64,000 nucleotides of DNA from Methanobacterium sp964452085 (GCA_964452085.1 CAYVKL010000010.1:1-64000); one strand, 5' to 3'. Shown: positions 46,337 through 56,432, counted from the first letter of the stretch. The notes: generated from the letters alone by a model not told the origin. Translations and numbers: made by a program.

Positions 46337-46540
46337 ATGGAAGAAGAGTTGTATGAGATGAGGATTCCCGCAGGAGTAACGGAAAGGATGATGGCAGAAG
46401 TTATAACTAAATTCGAGTTAGAACTTAAAAATACGGATGACGGTCCTTTACTTTATGGTAAAAAGCAAAACCTGGAAAATGCATATGACCATATAGCAAA
46501 AGCACTTAATCAGCGCCTTAAAGAACTTGAAAAACTTTAA
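46337..46540 (+). CDS. Small uncharacterised protein
   Basis: A 67-residue protein, acidic at the start (MEEELYEMRIPAG) with an amphipathic C-terminal helix (NAYDHIAKALNQRLKELEKL). I do not recognise the family. A GAAGGTG lies 5 nt before the ATG and composition is gene-like. It follows tyrS by 131 bp in the same direction and precedes a convergent tmk, so it may be the tail of the mcm-tyrS transcription unit. Confidence 0.6.
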   Translation: MEEELYEMRIPAGVTERMMAEVITKFELELKNTDDGPLLYGKKQNLENAYDHIAKALNQRLKELEKL

Positions 46541-46695
46541 ACCAAGTCTAAATATTACAGGATAATCTTTAAATATTTTTTTGCAACTATTTGATTCTTC
46601 AGAGATTTAATCCTGAGTTTAATCACAAAACTTGATAAATTACTTTTTTTAAAAAATCAATTATAAAAAAGATAAAAAAACATCTAAAATCTAAA

Positions 46696-47271
46696 TTATA
46701 TGCACATCCCCAGTTTAGGAGCCACTATTCTTTTAATGTCATCATGAACTTTGTTTAAACCATTATTAGCATTAACAACCATGAAATTATGATTATCTGC
46801 TAATTTAAGGTATCTTTTACGTACATTATCCAGAAAAGTAACTTCTTCAAAGCTATCTTTACCTTCGCACCGGCTTATGGCTATTTCTGTTTCCAGATCT
46901 AAAAGTATCACCAAATCTGGTTCCAGAGCATATTGATTTATTTGAGCAATCCATTCCTCACCATTCTGGTAAGCCAGGCTCGAATAAAATGAACGGTCAC
47001 TGATGACTACACGTTTCATTTCAACTTCTTTGAGAATATCATCCATTAGAAGACCCCTATCTGCAGCAAAAAGTAGAGCAAGGGTTCTTTGAAAGTTTTC
47101 ATCCTTTGCATGAGGGTTTTGAAGCATTTGCCTAATAAGACGTCCCACTGGTGAATCAGTAGGTTCCATTATGCGAGTAACTATAAAACCACATTTTTCC
47201 AACCATTCCCCCAGACGTTTAAGTTGGGTGGATTTTCCTGATCCATCTATTCCTTCCAAACAAATGTACAT
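46696..47271 (-). CDS. tmk: Thymidylate kinase
   Basis: A 191-residue dTMP kinase. The P-loop GIDGSGKST is at 8-16, EPTDSPVGRLIRQ is the DRX-type region, and VISDRSFYSSLAYQ contains the DR(Y/S)xxS motif. It makes dTDP for DNA synthesis. A second, more divergent member lies at 50577. Starts at an ATG; no strong Shine-Dalgarno. Confidence 0.93.
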   Translation of the reverse strand: MYICLEGIDGSGKSTQLKRLGEWLEKCGFIVTRIMEPTDSPVGRLIRQMLQNPHAKDENFQRTLALLFAADRGLLMDDILKEVEMKRVVISDRSFYSSLAYQNGEEWIAQINQYALEPDLVILLDLETEIAISRCEGKDSFEEVTFLDNVRKRYLKLADNHNFMVVNANNGLNKVHDDIKRIVAPKLGMCI

Positions 47272-47355
47272 GGTTTTGCTATCCTTGAAATAACTAATAA
47301 AACTTTGGCAAATTTGACATGACCATTAGTAAAATCATTTAAAATATTCTAAAGA

Positions 47356-49713
47356 TCATTTTTTAATCTTATCTTCAAGTTTTCCCACCATTTCTTCCAT
47401 ATTTTTGCGGCGAGTTATGTCCATAGCAATGCCCACAATCCGGTAGGTTTTTTTATCTTCATTAATTAATGGGAAAATTCTGCTTTTTATCCAGCGAATA
47501 GAACTATCCGGCAAACAAATACGATATTCAAGGGCATTAGAACCTCTTCTTTGCATTCTATGAGATCCTGAAAACATCTTGCGAGCCACCATCTCACGAT
47601 CATCAGCGTGGATGGAATCTAACCAGGATTCTGGATTTTTATATAAACTGGAAACACTTCTGCCCCATACTTTCTCATAAGCAGGACTAACATATTGAAT
47701 TTGATTCATGAGTGGGTCAATCATCCAAAACACTTCGTCAATGTTTTCCGCCATTTGGGTAAACATTTCCTCTCTCATTTTTAGTTTATATTCGATTAGT
47801 TTACGATCAGTTATATCCCGAATAATATGTGTGGTGAATTTTTCACCTTCTGACATCCAAGAGTTGACTGAAAGTTCCACAGGGAACTCACTGCCATCTT
47901 TGCGTAATCCGTAAGATTCCAGTAAGTTTCCAAGCATATCTTCTTGATCATATCCCTGATTTTTCATCTTCAACTTATCGGGCATGATTAATTGCAATTT
48001 TTGGCCGATTATTTCCCCATCATAGTAACCAAATATTTCCTGTAAACTTTCATTGTAAAATACAATCCTATCATTTACATCAATTATTACAATTGCATCA
48101 ACTGCAGACTGTGCCAGAGTACGGAATTTCTCTTCACTTTCTTTAAGGGCTTTTTCAGCTTCAACACGATGAGTAATATCCTCTAATGTCATCAACTGCT
48201 CCCCGGTATCCAGAGAAACAGGAACAAAATAAATTTCTTTCTGTGATCCATCCTTACAGGTTACAGTGAAGGTTCTCGGCCTTTTTTCACCCACTCCCTT
48301 ACTTTTATAATCATCTACCCATGTATTGATAACATTATGCCTATATGTTGGGTCAGGGTAGGCTTTTTTAAACCAATCCTTTCCTGTAGGGATATCATCT
48401 AGATCATAACCAAATAATTCTTTAAATTTGGGATTAATGTAAGTATAATTACCTTGAACATCCATTAAGACTAAACCAATTGGTGCATTTTCAGTAAGCG
48501 TTCTTAGCCTATTTTTTTCAGTTTTTAATGCATTTTCGGTTTCCTTAAGTTGAGTTATATCCATTATCATTCCAGAAATGATTTCCCCTTCAAGAGTTGC
48601 ATTTATAATAACTGTTAAGTCCTTATTATCTCTGGTAACCATCTCAACTTCAAAATCTTTAAAACTACCCTCTTTCCTAAGTATTTCCATTAAACGAGCC
48701 CTATCAGAGGATTTTTTATAAAATGATCTGACATTAACATTCATCAACTGTTGAGGCGAATTGTAATTAAATAATTCTAACAATGCCTGGTTAAAAAAAA
48801 TCAAATCCCCATTACTATTGGATTTAAAAACACTTACCAGTGAATTATCAACAAGATCCCTGTATTTTTTCTCACTTTCAATTAAAACTTCTTCGGCAAT
48901 CTTTCGATGAGTTATATCTCTAATTACCCCCATAATTTCGGTTATTCTACCATTATCATCTGTAATTGGTGTTATGGAAACTTCAGTGTTGATTATAGAA
49001 CCATCTTTGCAGGGCTGGTCCAGTTCATGTTTTTGAGCAAATACTGAGGTATCCCCATTAAAAACTGCCCTGATTAATAATTCATTTACCTGTTCATAAG
49101 ATTCTGGGGTGAACATTTCTTCAAGGGATTGGTTTAATACCTCCTCAGTAGTGTACCCTCTGAATTCCTCAATGAAAGGGCTGGCATATTTAAGCCGATT
49201 GGTAGAGATGTCAAAAATCCAGATTATTTCAACCTCTTTTTCACACCTTAAACCACAAATATTTTCAGATTTATCATTAACTACATATTCCTGACTTGAT
49301 TGAGTGATATCGATAAATGAGATGATAGTCTTTTTTGTCCCTGAAACTGGTGAAGATTTCAATGAAAAATTAATGAAATCCCCATTATCCAATTTAAATG
49401 AAATCTCGAACCCTTCAAGTCCTTGCTTTTTATTAGAGGTATTTATTTGGTTGAATTCATCAGAATTAATGTTTTCTTCTAATTCCAGAAACTCTAAAAA
49501 ATTATATCCCATTAAATCTTCTTTTGAGTGACCTGTCAATTGAACAAATTCATTATTAACAACTGATATTTCAAAATATTCATCAATGATAATTGTTGGA
49601 ATTTTTAAACTATTAAAAAAGGATTTATAAAGATTATCCACTTTATCATTGGATAATATGACTTTATCCTCAGTTAATTCATTAGGTATTAATTCCAAAC
49701 AATTATCCCCCAT
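47356..49713 (-). CDS. Six-PAS sensor protein without a kinase domain
   Basis: A 785-residue soluble protein with about six PAS/PAC modules: residues about 28-140, 155-275, 280-395, 400-520, 525-645 and 650-775. Each contains the 'N..f..l.Gy...e..G' pattern (e.g. VNNEFVQLTGHSKEDLMG, INPKFKELFGYDLDD, YNESLQEIFGYYDG) and ends in a 'dIT.rk.ae' linker. The last module is followed by a ~12-residue helix and the stop. There is no HisKA, HATPase, GGDEF or HTH domain and no membrane segment, so output must be through a partner protein, or this is a decapitated kinase. The adjacent gene upstream is divergent, and the nearest downstream gene is tmk. Confidence 0.9.
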   Translation of the reverse strand: MGDNCLELIPNELTEDKVILSNDKVDNLYKSFFNSLKIPTIIIDEYFEISVVNNEFVQLTGHSKEDLMGYNFLEFLELEENINSDEFNQINTSNKKQGLEGFEISFKLDNGDFINFSLKSSPVSGTKKTIISFIDITQSSQEYVVNDKSENICGLRCEKEVEIIWIFDISTNRLKYASPFIEEFRGYTTEEVLNQSLEEMFTPESYEQVNELLIRAVFNGDTSVFAQKHELDQPCKDGSIINTEVSITPITDDNGRITEIMGVIRDITHRKIAEEVLIESEKKYRDLVDNSLVSVFKSNSNGDLIFFNQALLELFNYNSPQQLMNVNVRSFYKKSSDRARLMEILRKEGSFKDFEVEMVTRDNKDLTVIINATLEGEIISGMIMDITQLKETENALKTEKNRLRTLTENAPIGLVLMDVQGNYTYINPKFKELFGYDLDDIPTGKDWFKKAYPDPTYRHNVINTWVDDYKSKGVGEKRPRTFTVTCKDGSQKEIYFVPVSLDTGEQLMTLEDITHRVEAEKALKESEEKFRTLAQSAVDAIVIIDVNDRIVFYNESLQEIFGYYDGEIIGQKLQLIMPDKLKMKNQGYDQEDMLGNLLESYGLRKDGSEFPVELSVNSWMSEGEKFTTHIIRDITDRKLIEYKLKMREEMFTQMAENIDEVFWMIDPLMNQIQYVSPAYEKVWGRSVSSLYKNPESWLDSIHADDREMVARKMFSGSHRMQRRGSNALEYRICLPDSSIRWIKSRIFPLINEDKKTYRIVGIAMDITRRKNMEEMVGKLEDKIKK

Positions 49714-49787
49714 TTAAATCCTTAAAATATATTTTTAGTAAGTTTCCGAAAAAAGTTTGTCCAAAATATAAATCCAAATTCACTTAT

Positions 49788-50462
49788 ATGTGGAAGAAGT
49801 ACTTAAGATTCATGGATGCCGGTGATATTTTAGGCCTGGTGTTGGTCTACGGGTATGTTGTATTATTGCTTGTGATCTCTGAAAAAGTGATCAACAAACA
49901 TCCCAACTTCAGTAGAAAGTTTCTGCACATCATGGTTGGAAATGTTCTATTTATTTTACCACTCTTTCAATCTCGATGGGTTATGGCGCTCCTTGCAGCC
50001 GCCCCTTTCATTCTTTTAACTTTCCTGATGAGCCCTTATTCTCCTTTAAAGATAAAGGATCGAATATCAGGCTCAGGTCATGGCCTGGGCCTTGTTTATT
50101 ATGCCATATCCTGGACTGTACTGGCATTGATCTTCTTTGATCAACCCTGGATTATTGCAGTGGGAATAGCAGCCATGTCATATGGTGATGGAATGGCATC
50201 CCTAATTGGAATGAAATATGGAAAAATAAAATATAACGTTTTTGGGGATAATAAAAGCCTGGAAGGTTCATTAACCATGTTTTTAGTTTTAATTGTTATG
50301 ATTTCCATCGTATTATTCTATTATGCAGTGCCAATAAGCCCCTTAGTCATAGTTAGTGTAGCATTGGTAGCAACCATATTTGAAGGAATAACCCCTAAAG
50401 GCCTTGATAATATTACAGCCTGTTTTTCTGCGGTTATTACGTATATTATACTTACCATCTGA
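49788..50462 (+). CDS. CTP-dependent polyprenol/dolichol kinase-like membrane protein
   Basis: A 224-residue protein with about seven membrane segments. Loops SYGDGMASLIGMKYGKIKYNVFGDNKSLEGSLTMF and ISEKVINKHPNFSRKFLHI match the Sec59/VTE5 family that phosphorylates dolichol, phytol or other polyprenols using CTP. In this archaeon a role in lipid carrier supply for AglB-dependent glycosylation or for prenyl-lipid salvage is plausible (inference). No strong ribosome site; a second ATG at 49812 is possible. The next gene, in the same direction, is a Tmk-like kinase. Confidence 0.85.
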   Translation: MWKKYLRFMDAGDILGLVLVYGYVVLLLVISEKVINKHPNFSRKFLHIMVGNVLFILPLFQSRWVMALLAAAPFILLTFLMSPYSPLKIKDRISGSGHGLGLVYYAISWTVLALIFFDQPWIIAVGIAAMSYGDGMASLIGMKYGKIKYNVFGDNKSLEGSLTMFLVLIVMISIVLFYYAVPISPLVIVSVALVATIFEGITPKGLDNITACFSAVITYIILTI

Positions 50463-50576
50463 AGTGAAATTCCAAACGAAACCTAATTAATTGCAATAGA
50501 ATAACTATTAGAACAAAATAATGACCTTGAACCATAATTTTTTAGTTTGAAATTCAAATACCAATTTGAGGATAAT

Positions 50577-51143
50577 ATGCGCTTCATCATCATAGACGGA
50601 CTGGATGGGTCAGGGAAGAGTACTCAAGCTAAACTAATTGAAAAAAAATATCTTTCAATTGGTGAAAGCGTTATACTACGAGAACATCCCTCCAATGACA
50701 ACTCTTACGGAATAAAAGCTAAAAAGGCCTTGCTTGGCCGGGGAAAGCTAAATAAAATCAAAGCATCAGCTTATTATGCTTTTGATGTCATCCGCTCTGT
50801 TAAAAAGTACAATGGTGAAGCAGAAAATGTAATTATGGTTCGTTATTTAATGGGTGTAGCCTACCTACCCCTCCCTTTAGCTAAAATTCTTTATAAATTT
50901 TTTACCCTGGTTCTGCCCACCTCAGAATATATGTTTTTTTTAGATCTGGAACCTGAAATATCTCTAAAACGAATGTCACAACGAAATGATCAGGAAATGT
51001 TCGAAAATTTGGAAGATCTGATTAAGGTGAGACAAAAAGCAATTGAGTTAACCCCGGGATGGTATGTTATCAACACCTCTGGAACAATTGATGAAGTACA
51101 GGAAAATATCAATTCAATCTTGAATAAATTGGATAGCACCTAG
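50577..51143 (+). CDS. Thymidylate kinase-like P-loop kinase (divergent paralogue)
   Basis: About 188 residues from ATG 50577, preceded by GAGG six nt upstream. The P-loop GLDGSGKST (8-16) is clear. The rest is Tmk-like but differs. Instead of the DR-x-x-S dTMP motif it has MVRYLMGVAYLPLPLAKILYKFFTLVLPTSEYMFFLD, which is unusually hydrophobic and could touch a membrane. The true Tmk is at 46696-47271. Placement next to the polyprenol kinase raises the possibility that the substrate is a prenyl phosphate rather than dTMP. The start at 50547 would add ten residues without a ribosome site. Confidence 0.75.
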   Translation: MRFIIIDGLDGSGKSTQAKLIEKKYLSIGESVILREHPSNDNSYGIKAKKALLGRGKLNKIKASAYYAFDVIRSVKKYNGEAENVIMVRYLMGVAYLPLPLAKILYKFFTLVLPTSEYMFFLDLEPEISLKRMSQRNDQEMFENLEDLIKVRQKAIELTPGWYVINTSGTIDEVQENINSILNKLDST

Positions 51144-51237
51144 ACCATTCTTTGGGAACATACATAGGAGTGTCCTTATTCTATCTTGGTTTCAAATTTA
51201 TTAAAATTCCAATCTACCCATAATTTGTCTGCATCTT

Positions 51238-52131
51238 TTATTGATTTTTAGTGAGTTTATTGTCTTCTTCGCATGGATCTACATGAACAACAACGTCTTC
51301 GATTCCAAGCATAGATTCTTTTAATTTTTTTTCAACTAAATGTGCTGTTTTATGGGCTTCATCTGCAGAAGAACATGATTTTAAAGTTACATGCAAATCT
51401 ACAAAAATGTGGGAAACCGGGCCCCTTGAACGTATTTTATGACTGCCTTTTACATTTGGAACCGAAAGGACAATTTTTTTTATTATTTCGGCATCTAGGG
51501 GTGCACTGTCCAGTAACACACTTGAACTACTTTTAATAATTTCTAAACCCATCCTAGCAATTAATATGGCTATTATTATGGATATGATTGGATCAACAAG
51601 ATTAAAGCCCATTTTAATGGCAATAAATCCTAAAATAACCGCTATAGATACATAAACATCACTTCTGGTGTGTTTTGAATCTGAAACTAAAATGCTGCTC
51701 CCCAACTTCAATCCCTTCTTCTTTTCATATTGTGAGACAGCCAAGTTAATTAGGAGGGTTATTCCCATGACCCCAAAGCTCAAAATAGTAATATCAGGGG
51801 TTTCAGGATTATAGAACCGACCTAAAGCTGACTGGAAAATCTCAAAACAAGTAATAAATAATAAAAAAGCTATTCCCAGTGATGCAAATGTCTCAAATTT
51901 CTCGTGACCGTAGGGATGAATTTTATCCGGAGGGCGAGATGCAAGTGTAATCCCTATAATTCCAATAACATTGGATGTTCCATCAAAAAGAGAATGAAAT
52001 CCATCAGAAACCATGCTCAAAGAGTTTGTCATCGAACCATAAATCATTTTAGCTAATGCTACTGCTACATTAAGGATTAAAACAATTAGCAGGACTTTTT
52101 TAACACTGGAATAGTAAGATTGATGGTTCAT
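51238..52131 (-). CDS. Cation diffusion facilitator transporter
   Basis: A 297-residue CDF protein with about six membrane segments and a cytoplasmic C-terminal domain (HKIRSRGPVSHIFVDLHVTLK) of the usual alpha/beta type. The metal-site motif of TM2 is SDGFHSLFDG, and TM5 has VDPIISIIIA, preceded by HTRSDVYVS. It would export Zn, Fe, Mn or similar; specificity is not readable. A PRC-barrel gene ends 25 bp before its start on the same strand. Confidence 0.93.
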   Translation of the reverse strand: MNHQSYYSSVKKVLLIVLILNVAVALAKMIYGSMTNSLSMVSDGFHSLFDGTSNVIGIIGITLASRPPDKIHPYGHEKFETFASLGIAFLLFITCFEIFQSALGRFYNPETPDITILSFGVMGITLLINLAVSQYEKKKGLKLGSSILVSDSKHTRSDVYVSIAVILGFIAIKMGFNLVDPIISIIIAILIARMGLEIIKSSSSVLLDSAPLDAEIIKKIVLSVPNVKGSHKIRSRGPVSHIFVDLHVTLKSCSSADEAHKTAHLVEKKLKESMLGIEDVVVHVDPCEEDNKLTKNQ

Positions 52132-52155
52132 TTTGTTAAAAAAAAATTATTAGCT

Positions 52156-52662
52156 TTAATCCACAGACTTTTGTTCAACCTGTTCTTTGGAAAGTTTTAG
52201 GATCATATAGTCCCCGATTTCTGCAATGTCTTCATTGGAAATCACTAGATGCTTTTTGGAGAAAGTTCCACCGGTTGTGATAATCACATTATGAATTAGG
52301 CATCCTGCAGGATCTATAACCATATCATCAATTTTGCCTACTTCCATTCCCCCCTGAGCAAGGACAACTTTCCCTGATACGTTTTTAAATCTAGCATCCT
52401 TAGCAACAAGATCATCAAGTTTATCAACTTTAATCTTGTTTTCAATTACATCCCCCTTCATTTTTAACTGAACAAAATCCCCAATAGCAGCTATATCATC
52501 CTCTTTAACTTCAAAATACTTTTTACTCAAAGTAGAACCTGTGGAAATAAATATTTGCTCAACCATGCATTTTTTTAAGGCAACCGCCAGATCTTCCACT
52601 TTTCCTACTTCTTTCGCTTCAATATCAATAACTCTCATTCCAATAAATTCACTAACTTTCAT
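52156..52662 (-). CDS. Two-PRC-barrel domain protein
   Basis: About 168 residues with two similar PRC-barrel halves (MKVSEFIGMRVIDIEAKEVGKVEDLAV... and KNVSGKVVLAQGGMEVGKIDDMVIDPAG...), each ending with 'sKK...i..eDIaaiGDfv.lK'. PRC barrels occur in RimM, photosynthetic reaction centres and many archaeal stress proteins; here the domain is alone, so the role is unknown. The ATG 52662 has GAGGGG 7 nt upstream; the longer start at 52677 is not favoured. It precedes the CDF gene. Confidence 0.85.
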   Translation of the reverse strand: MKVSEFIGMRVIDIEAKEVGKVEDLAVALKKCMVEQIFISTGSTLSKKYFEVKEDDIAAIGDFVQLKMKGDVIENKIKVDKLDDLVAKDARFKNVSGKVVLAQGGMEVGKIDDMVIDPAGCLIHNVIITTGGTFSKKHLVISNEDIAEIGDYMILKLSKEQVEQKSVD

Positions 52663-52980
52663 TTTCAAACCCCTCATAGTCTAATAATTTTATTATGTTA
52701 ATTAATTTATATCCATAATTATATAATATATTATTGGTATTAATCAAATGTAAAGATATTTGATGGTATTTTAATAATTGAAGAAAAAATAAACCCCATA
52801 ACGGTTATAATGGGAGAATTTCGGATTATTGAACTGTGTTTAAATAATTACTGGGATACAGTGACTTGATTTGTTATGATCATTACAATAAAAATAAGTG
52901 TAAATTGTTACCATAATTTATTATAGAATTTATAGCATCTTTCATGTTTCACTAAAATGTGCATCGTAGGAGTTGTGCAA
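52663..52980. other. AT-rich divergent intergenic region
   Basis: A 318-base gap between the PRC-barrel gene and the acidic protein. TATA-like stretches occur on both strands (about 52705-52730, and TTTATTATAGAATTTATAGC at 52917-52936). No gene, RNA or repeat was recognised. Confidence 0.4.
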
Positions 52981-53409
<429 letters not shown>

Positions 53410-53799
53410 AAAATATTTCAATAATATTCTTTTTTAAATTTTTTATTTTATTTTATTAACTGGAAAAAAAGAAATGATTATCTAAAAAAATAAGAAAATG
53501 AAATTAATTATTAGTTAATTTTTGTTTTTAACAGATTCTTTGATTAAAGTTCCTAAAGCTCCCCCTAAAGTTGCAATTACAATTTCAAGTACCAAATATA
53601 TTAGAAACGTGCTTATTAAGCGGATAATGTAATCTCCATATCCCTGCTTACTCCCAAATTACTTCCAAATCTTAGTTTATAAAAATTCTTAGTTTATAAA
53701 GAATTAATAAAGAGATTATTATGATCCCAAGAAAGAATGAGTATTAATCGAGACCATTAGTTATTTAACATTTATATTCTAGAAAAATACACGATTAAC
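53410..53799. other. Intergenic region with small ORF remnant and terminator-like tracts
   Basis: A 390-base AT-rich stretch. After the acidic gene there is a T-rich tract (about 53428-53456) that could terminate transcription. It also contains a 47-codon membrane-like frame on the minus strand (53515-53658), listed separately. Nothing else was identified. Confidence 0.5.
53515..53658 (-). pseudogene. Possible small membrane-protein remnant
   Basis: The minus-strand frame is open for 47 codons and reads FGSKQGYGDYIIRLISTFLI, then a continuous hydrophobic segment (YLVLEIVIATLGGALG), then a basic tail. This looks like a single-pass membrane peptide, but the stretch has no ATG, GTG or TTG at its 5' end before an in-frame stop. 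It may be a degraded gene, a frame needing an unusual start, or chance. Confidence 0.3.
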
Positions 53800-54630
53800 T
53801 CAAGCCATTAGTTTTTTTGACAAATATTCTCTTTTATCATCTGCTAAAAACTTTAAACCATTTTTAATAATCCATTTAGTGGACTTATTATTATTTTCAA
53901 CCCATTTATCCATAAAAACAAAGGTTTCATCAGGATAGTACTTACTGACGACCTTTAAAGCCCATGCTGCTTTTTTTTGCACGTTTTTAGCAGAGTCTTC
54001 CATTACCAAATCCATCACTTCTAATAACTCTGTGAACTGTTCCCGGCTTATGATTTTATTCTCTACAGGAGCATGAACAGCAAATGCTGCTGCATTTCGT
54101 ATCCAATCATCCCCATCCACAGCCCAATCTTTCAAAACACCTTTTATGTAGTTAAAACGTTCTTTGAACATGCGATTGAAAGTTTTATCAGCAAAGGTAT
54201 CTGATGAAGACCAGTGCGAACTTAATAATATGTATTCCCGAGTTTTCTCCACCACTTCCTCAGGGTAGTCATGACTCATTTCATTGAAAGCCAAACCCAA
54301 AATACCTGCCCTCCAACCCCATACTCTGGATTTTTGAATCTCTTCATCGCTCATCCTCATTTTTGAAGTGTTATAAATGTCATTTCTGTAACCATAATCA
54401 AGACTCTTTTTGAAGAACTTATCCAGAACACCAAAATAGAGTTCAGGTTTTTCCAACCCACGTTCACCCAAATATTCACCCATAGGTTTTAACTTACCAA
54501 AAGGAATTTTTGATACCATTAATGTTTCGATTTCATCAAAAAATAAATCTTCCTGACCGCACTCCAGAAAATCACATGCACGCCTAGTTATAGCTATTAT
54601 TTCATTTTTACGAAAGTTTTTCTCATCCAA
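53800..54630 (-). CDS. AlkD-like DNA alkylation repair protein (HEAT repeats)
   Basis: About 276 residues from TTG 54630, which has GGGGGG six nt upstream; ATG 54660 has a weaker site. Paired helices (WIRNAAAFAVHAPV, VQKKAAWALKVVSKYYPDETFVFMDKWV, STKWIIKNGLKFL) are HEAT-like repeats. The pattern of aromatic/acidic residues suggests the AlkC/AlkD superfamily, which excises alkylated purines by wrapping the DNA. The catalytic Asp/Trp cannot be assigned with confidence. It lies upstream of no obvious repair partner; dedA precedes it. Confidence 0.6.
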   Translation of the reverse strand: MDEKNFRKNEIIAITRRACDFLECGQEDLFFDEIETLMVSKIPFGKLKPMGEYLGERGLEKPELYFGVLDKFFKKSLDYGYRNDIYNTSKMRMSDEEIQKSRVWGWRAGILGLAFNEMSHDYPEEVVEKTREYILLSSHWSSSDTFADKTFNRMFKERFNYIKGVLKDWAVDGDDWIRNAAAFAVHAPVENKIISREQFTELLEVMDLVMEDSAKNVQKKAAWALKVVSKYYPDETFVFMDKWVENNNKSTKWIIKNGLKFLADDKREYLSKKLMA

Positions 54631-54677
54631 GTATATCCCCCCACTAAAAATAGGTATCATGAATAAAGCTTATCCAA

Positions 54678-55325
54678 CTATTTTTCGCTTGTATTTTTTT
54701 CCCGTCTTTTCATGATTATAAAATAAACAACAACCCCTATTATAATTAAAGTGACAATATTGCCCATAAACGATAATTTATCCTCTAAAAACAGAAATAT
54801 GTTTCCTGAAAACCAGGCCAATAATCCCCAGCCAAATATTTGAACTGCTGAACCAAGGAAAGTGGTTAAGATGTATTTTTTCAGATCATATTTTATTAAT
54901 CCGCAGAAAAGGTTTATGGCTATGCTGGGAATAATAGGCACACATCGTGCCAGGAAAATGAAAATATCATCATAACGACTTTCTTCAACCTTTTTCCCCA
55001 CATCTTTCACATCTTCAGGAGAAACACCCAAATACTTACTGGTTCGTTCAATAAATGGCATTCCAAGTTTATAAGCTAACGTATAATAAATAAAAGACCC
55101 CAAAGTTATTCCTAAAGAAGCAGGAATCACTATTTTTACAAGTAAAGTTCCTAATGCTGCTAAAGAAAAAGTTGTTCCCTTAAGCAGCAGGAAAGTAGAA
55201 GTTAAAACTATGAGACTGGCAGGGATGGGAACAATGATCTGTTCCAGTATGCATCCTAAAAAAACTGCCAGGGACACATTACTGATAATAAATGACTCAG
55301 CGCTGTTAATTATGGTGGATAACAT
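54678..55325 (-). CDS. DedA-family (VTT domain) membrane protein
   Basis: A 215-residue integral membrane protein of the DedA/SNARE-associated family (E-x-x-x-P-[VI]-P near residue 30: EQIIVPIPASL; R-x-x-P region ARCVPIIPSIA). Members help with lipid transport and membrane homeostasis in many prokaryotes. Five or so membrane segments, with the usual re-entrant loops. It is followed by the AlkD-like gene and preceded by an EamA transporter. Confidence 0.88.
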   Translation of the reverse strand: MLSTIINSAESFIISNVSLAVFLGCILEQIIVPIPASLIVLTSTFLLLKGTTFSLAALGTLLVKIVIPASLGITLGSFIYYTLAYKLGMPFIERTSKYLGVSPEDVKDVGKKVEESRYDDIFIFLARCVPIIPSIAINLFCGLIKYDLKKYILTTFLGSAVQIFGWGLLAWFSGNIFLFLEDKLSFMGNIVTLIIIGVVVYFIIMKRREKNTSEK

Positions 55326-55396
55326 GATGACATCTGTTTAATTAAAGATTCTTTTCCATTGAAGATCCATTTCCATTATTTTTATTTTTATTTCAT

Positions 55397-56326
55397 TTAA
55401 TCGGATTTATTCTCGCTTTTATCCCCATTTTTATACAATATTAATATTCCCACAAACATAAGCACACCAAATAGTAACTGAGTGGCAGCCAATGGCTCTC
55501 CCAGAACTATGAATGCTACCACGGCCCCAAAAAGGGAGCTAGTGGAATATATGGCTCCTGTGCGAGTTGATCCTATTTCCCTGATGGCAAGGTATGACAG
55601 GACTATGGAGAAACTCATGCAGACAAAAGCAATGAACAACAAGAGCGGTATCATTGGCAGAGGCAGTCCAAAACTCAGTCCAGATACATATGAAATTATA
55701 AATAGAATTAAACCCCCTATAGCACATTTTAATCCTGTTAAAAAAAATATATCCCTTTTTTTGCTCAAAAACTTGGTTAATATGGTGTCCATACTCCAGA
55801 AGAAACATGATGCAACTACTAGGAAACTTCCAACTAGATTCTGGTCAAATGATAGATTTTGAAGGTTGTTAGTACTTAAAAAAGTAACCCCAACCACTAA
55901 AAAAGTTAATCCAACCATGTCTTTCTGTTTAACCTTTTCTTTTAGGAAGAAAATCCCAAGAAGAATAATGAAAAGAATCTCAACATTGGCTAAAAGAGCC
56001 GCGTTCACTGCACTTATCTGATTTAAACCACTTAAATACAACGCTGGAGCAAGAACTGCACCAAATATAGCTGTTAAAAAGAGGGTTATATAATTTCTCC
56101 GGGAAATATGAATTTCAACCTTGCTTTCACGGTGGATTATTTCCAGTATACGATTGTGTAAGGGTGATAACCGTATAAGAAACAAAAAAGCACTTGCCAG
56201 AGTGTAAACCATTGCTGCCAGAGCCAGGGGGTGTAAGTAGCCTAATAATATTTTATCCAGGGTAAACCAAACCCCAAACAACATAGCAACAACTATTGCA
56301 CTTACATAACCCCATAAACGATTCAT
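55397..56326 (-). CDS. EamA/DMT-family transporter
   Basis: A 309-residue ten-helix membrane protein made of two EamA repeats (residues about 7-140 and 160-300), each ending with LGIFFLKEKVKQKD or VLGEPLAATQ, the characteristic E-containing helix boundary. It transports a small metabolite (amino acid or sugar derivatives are common); specificity is unknown. Starts at an ATG. Confidence 0.88.
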   Translation of the reverse strand: MNRLWGYVSAIVVAMLFGVWFTLDKILLGYLHPLALAAMVYTLASAFLFLIRLSPLHNRILEIIHRESKVEIHISRRNYITLFLTAIFGAVLAPALYLSGLNQISAVNAALLANVEILFIILLGIFFLKEKVKQKDMVGLTFLVVGVTFLSTNNLQNLSFDQNLVGSFLVVASCFFWSMDTILTKFLSKKRDIFFLTGLKCAIGGLILFIISYVSGLSFGLPLPMIPLLLFIAFVCMSFSIVLSYLAIREIGSTRTGAIYSTSSLFGAVVAFIVLGEPLAATQLLFGVLMFVGILILYKNGDKSENKSD

Positions 56327-56432
56327 ATTTCACCTGTTCTTTGTACTTAAATTTAGTAATAAATAAGATATAATTTATAGATAAAAGAATGTTTACAAAT
56401 TGATAGATAAATGTATGTTTTCCGGTGATAAC

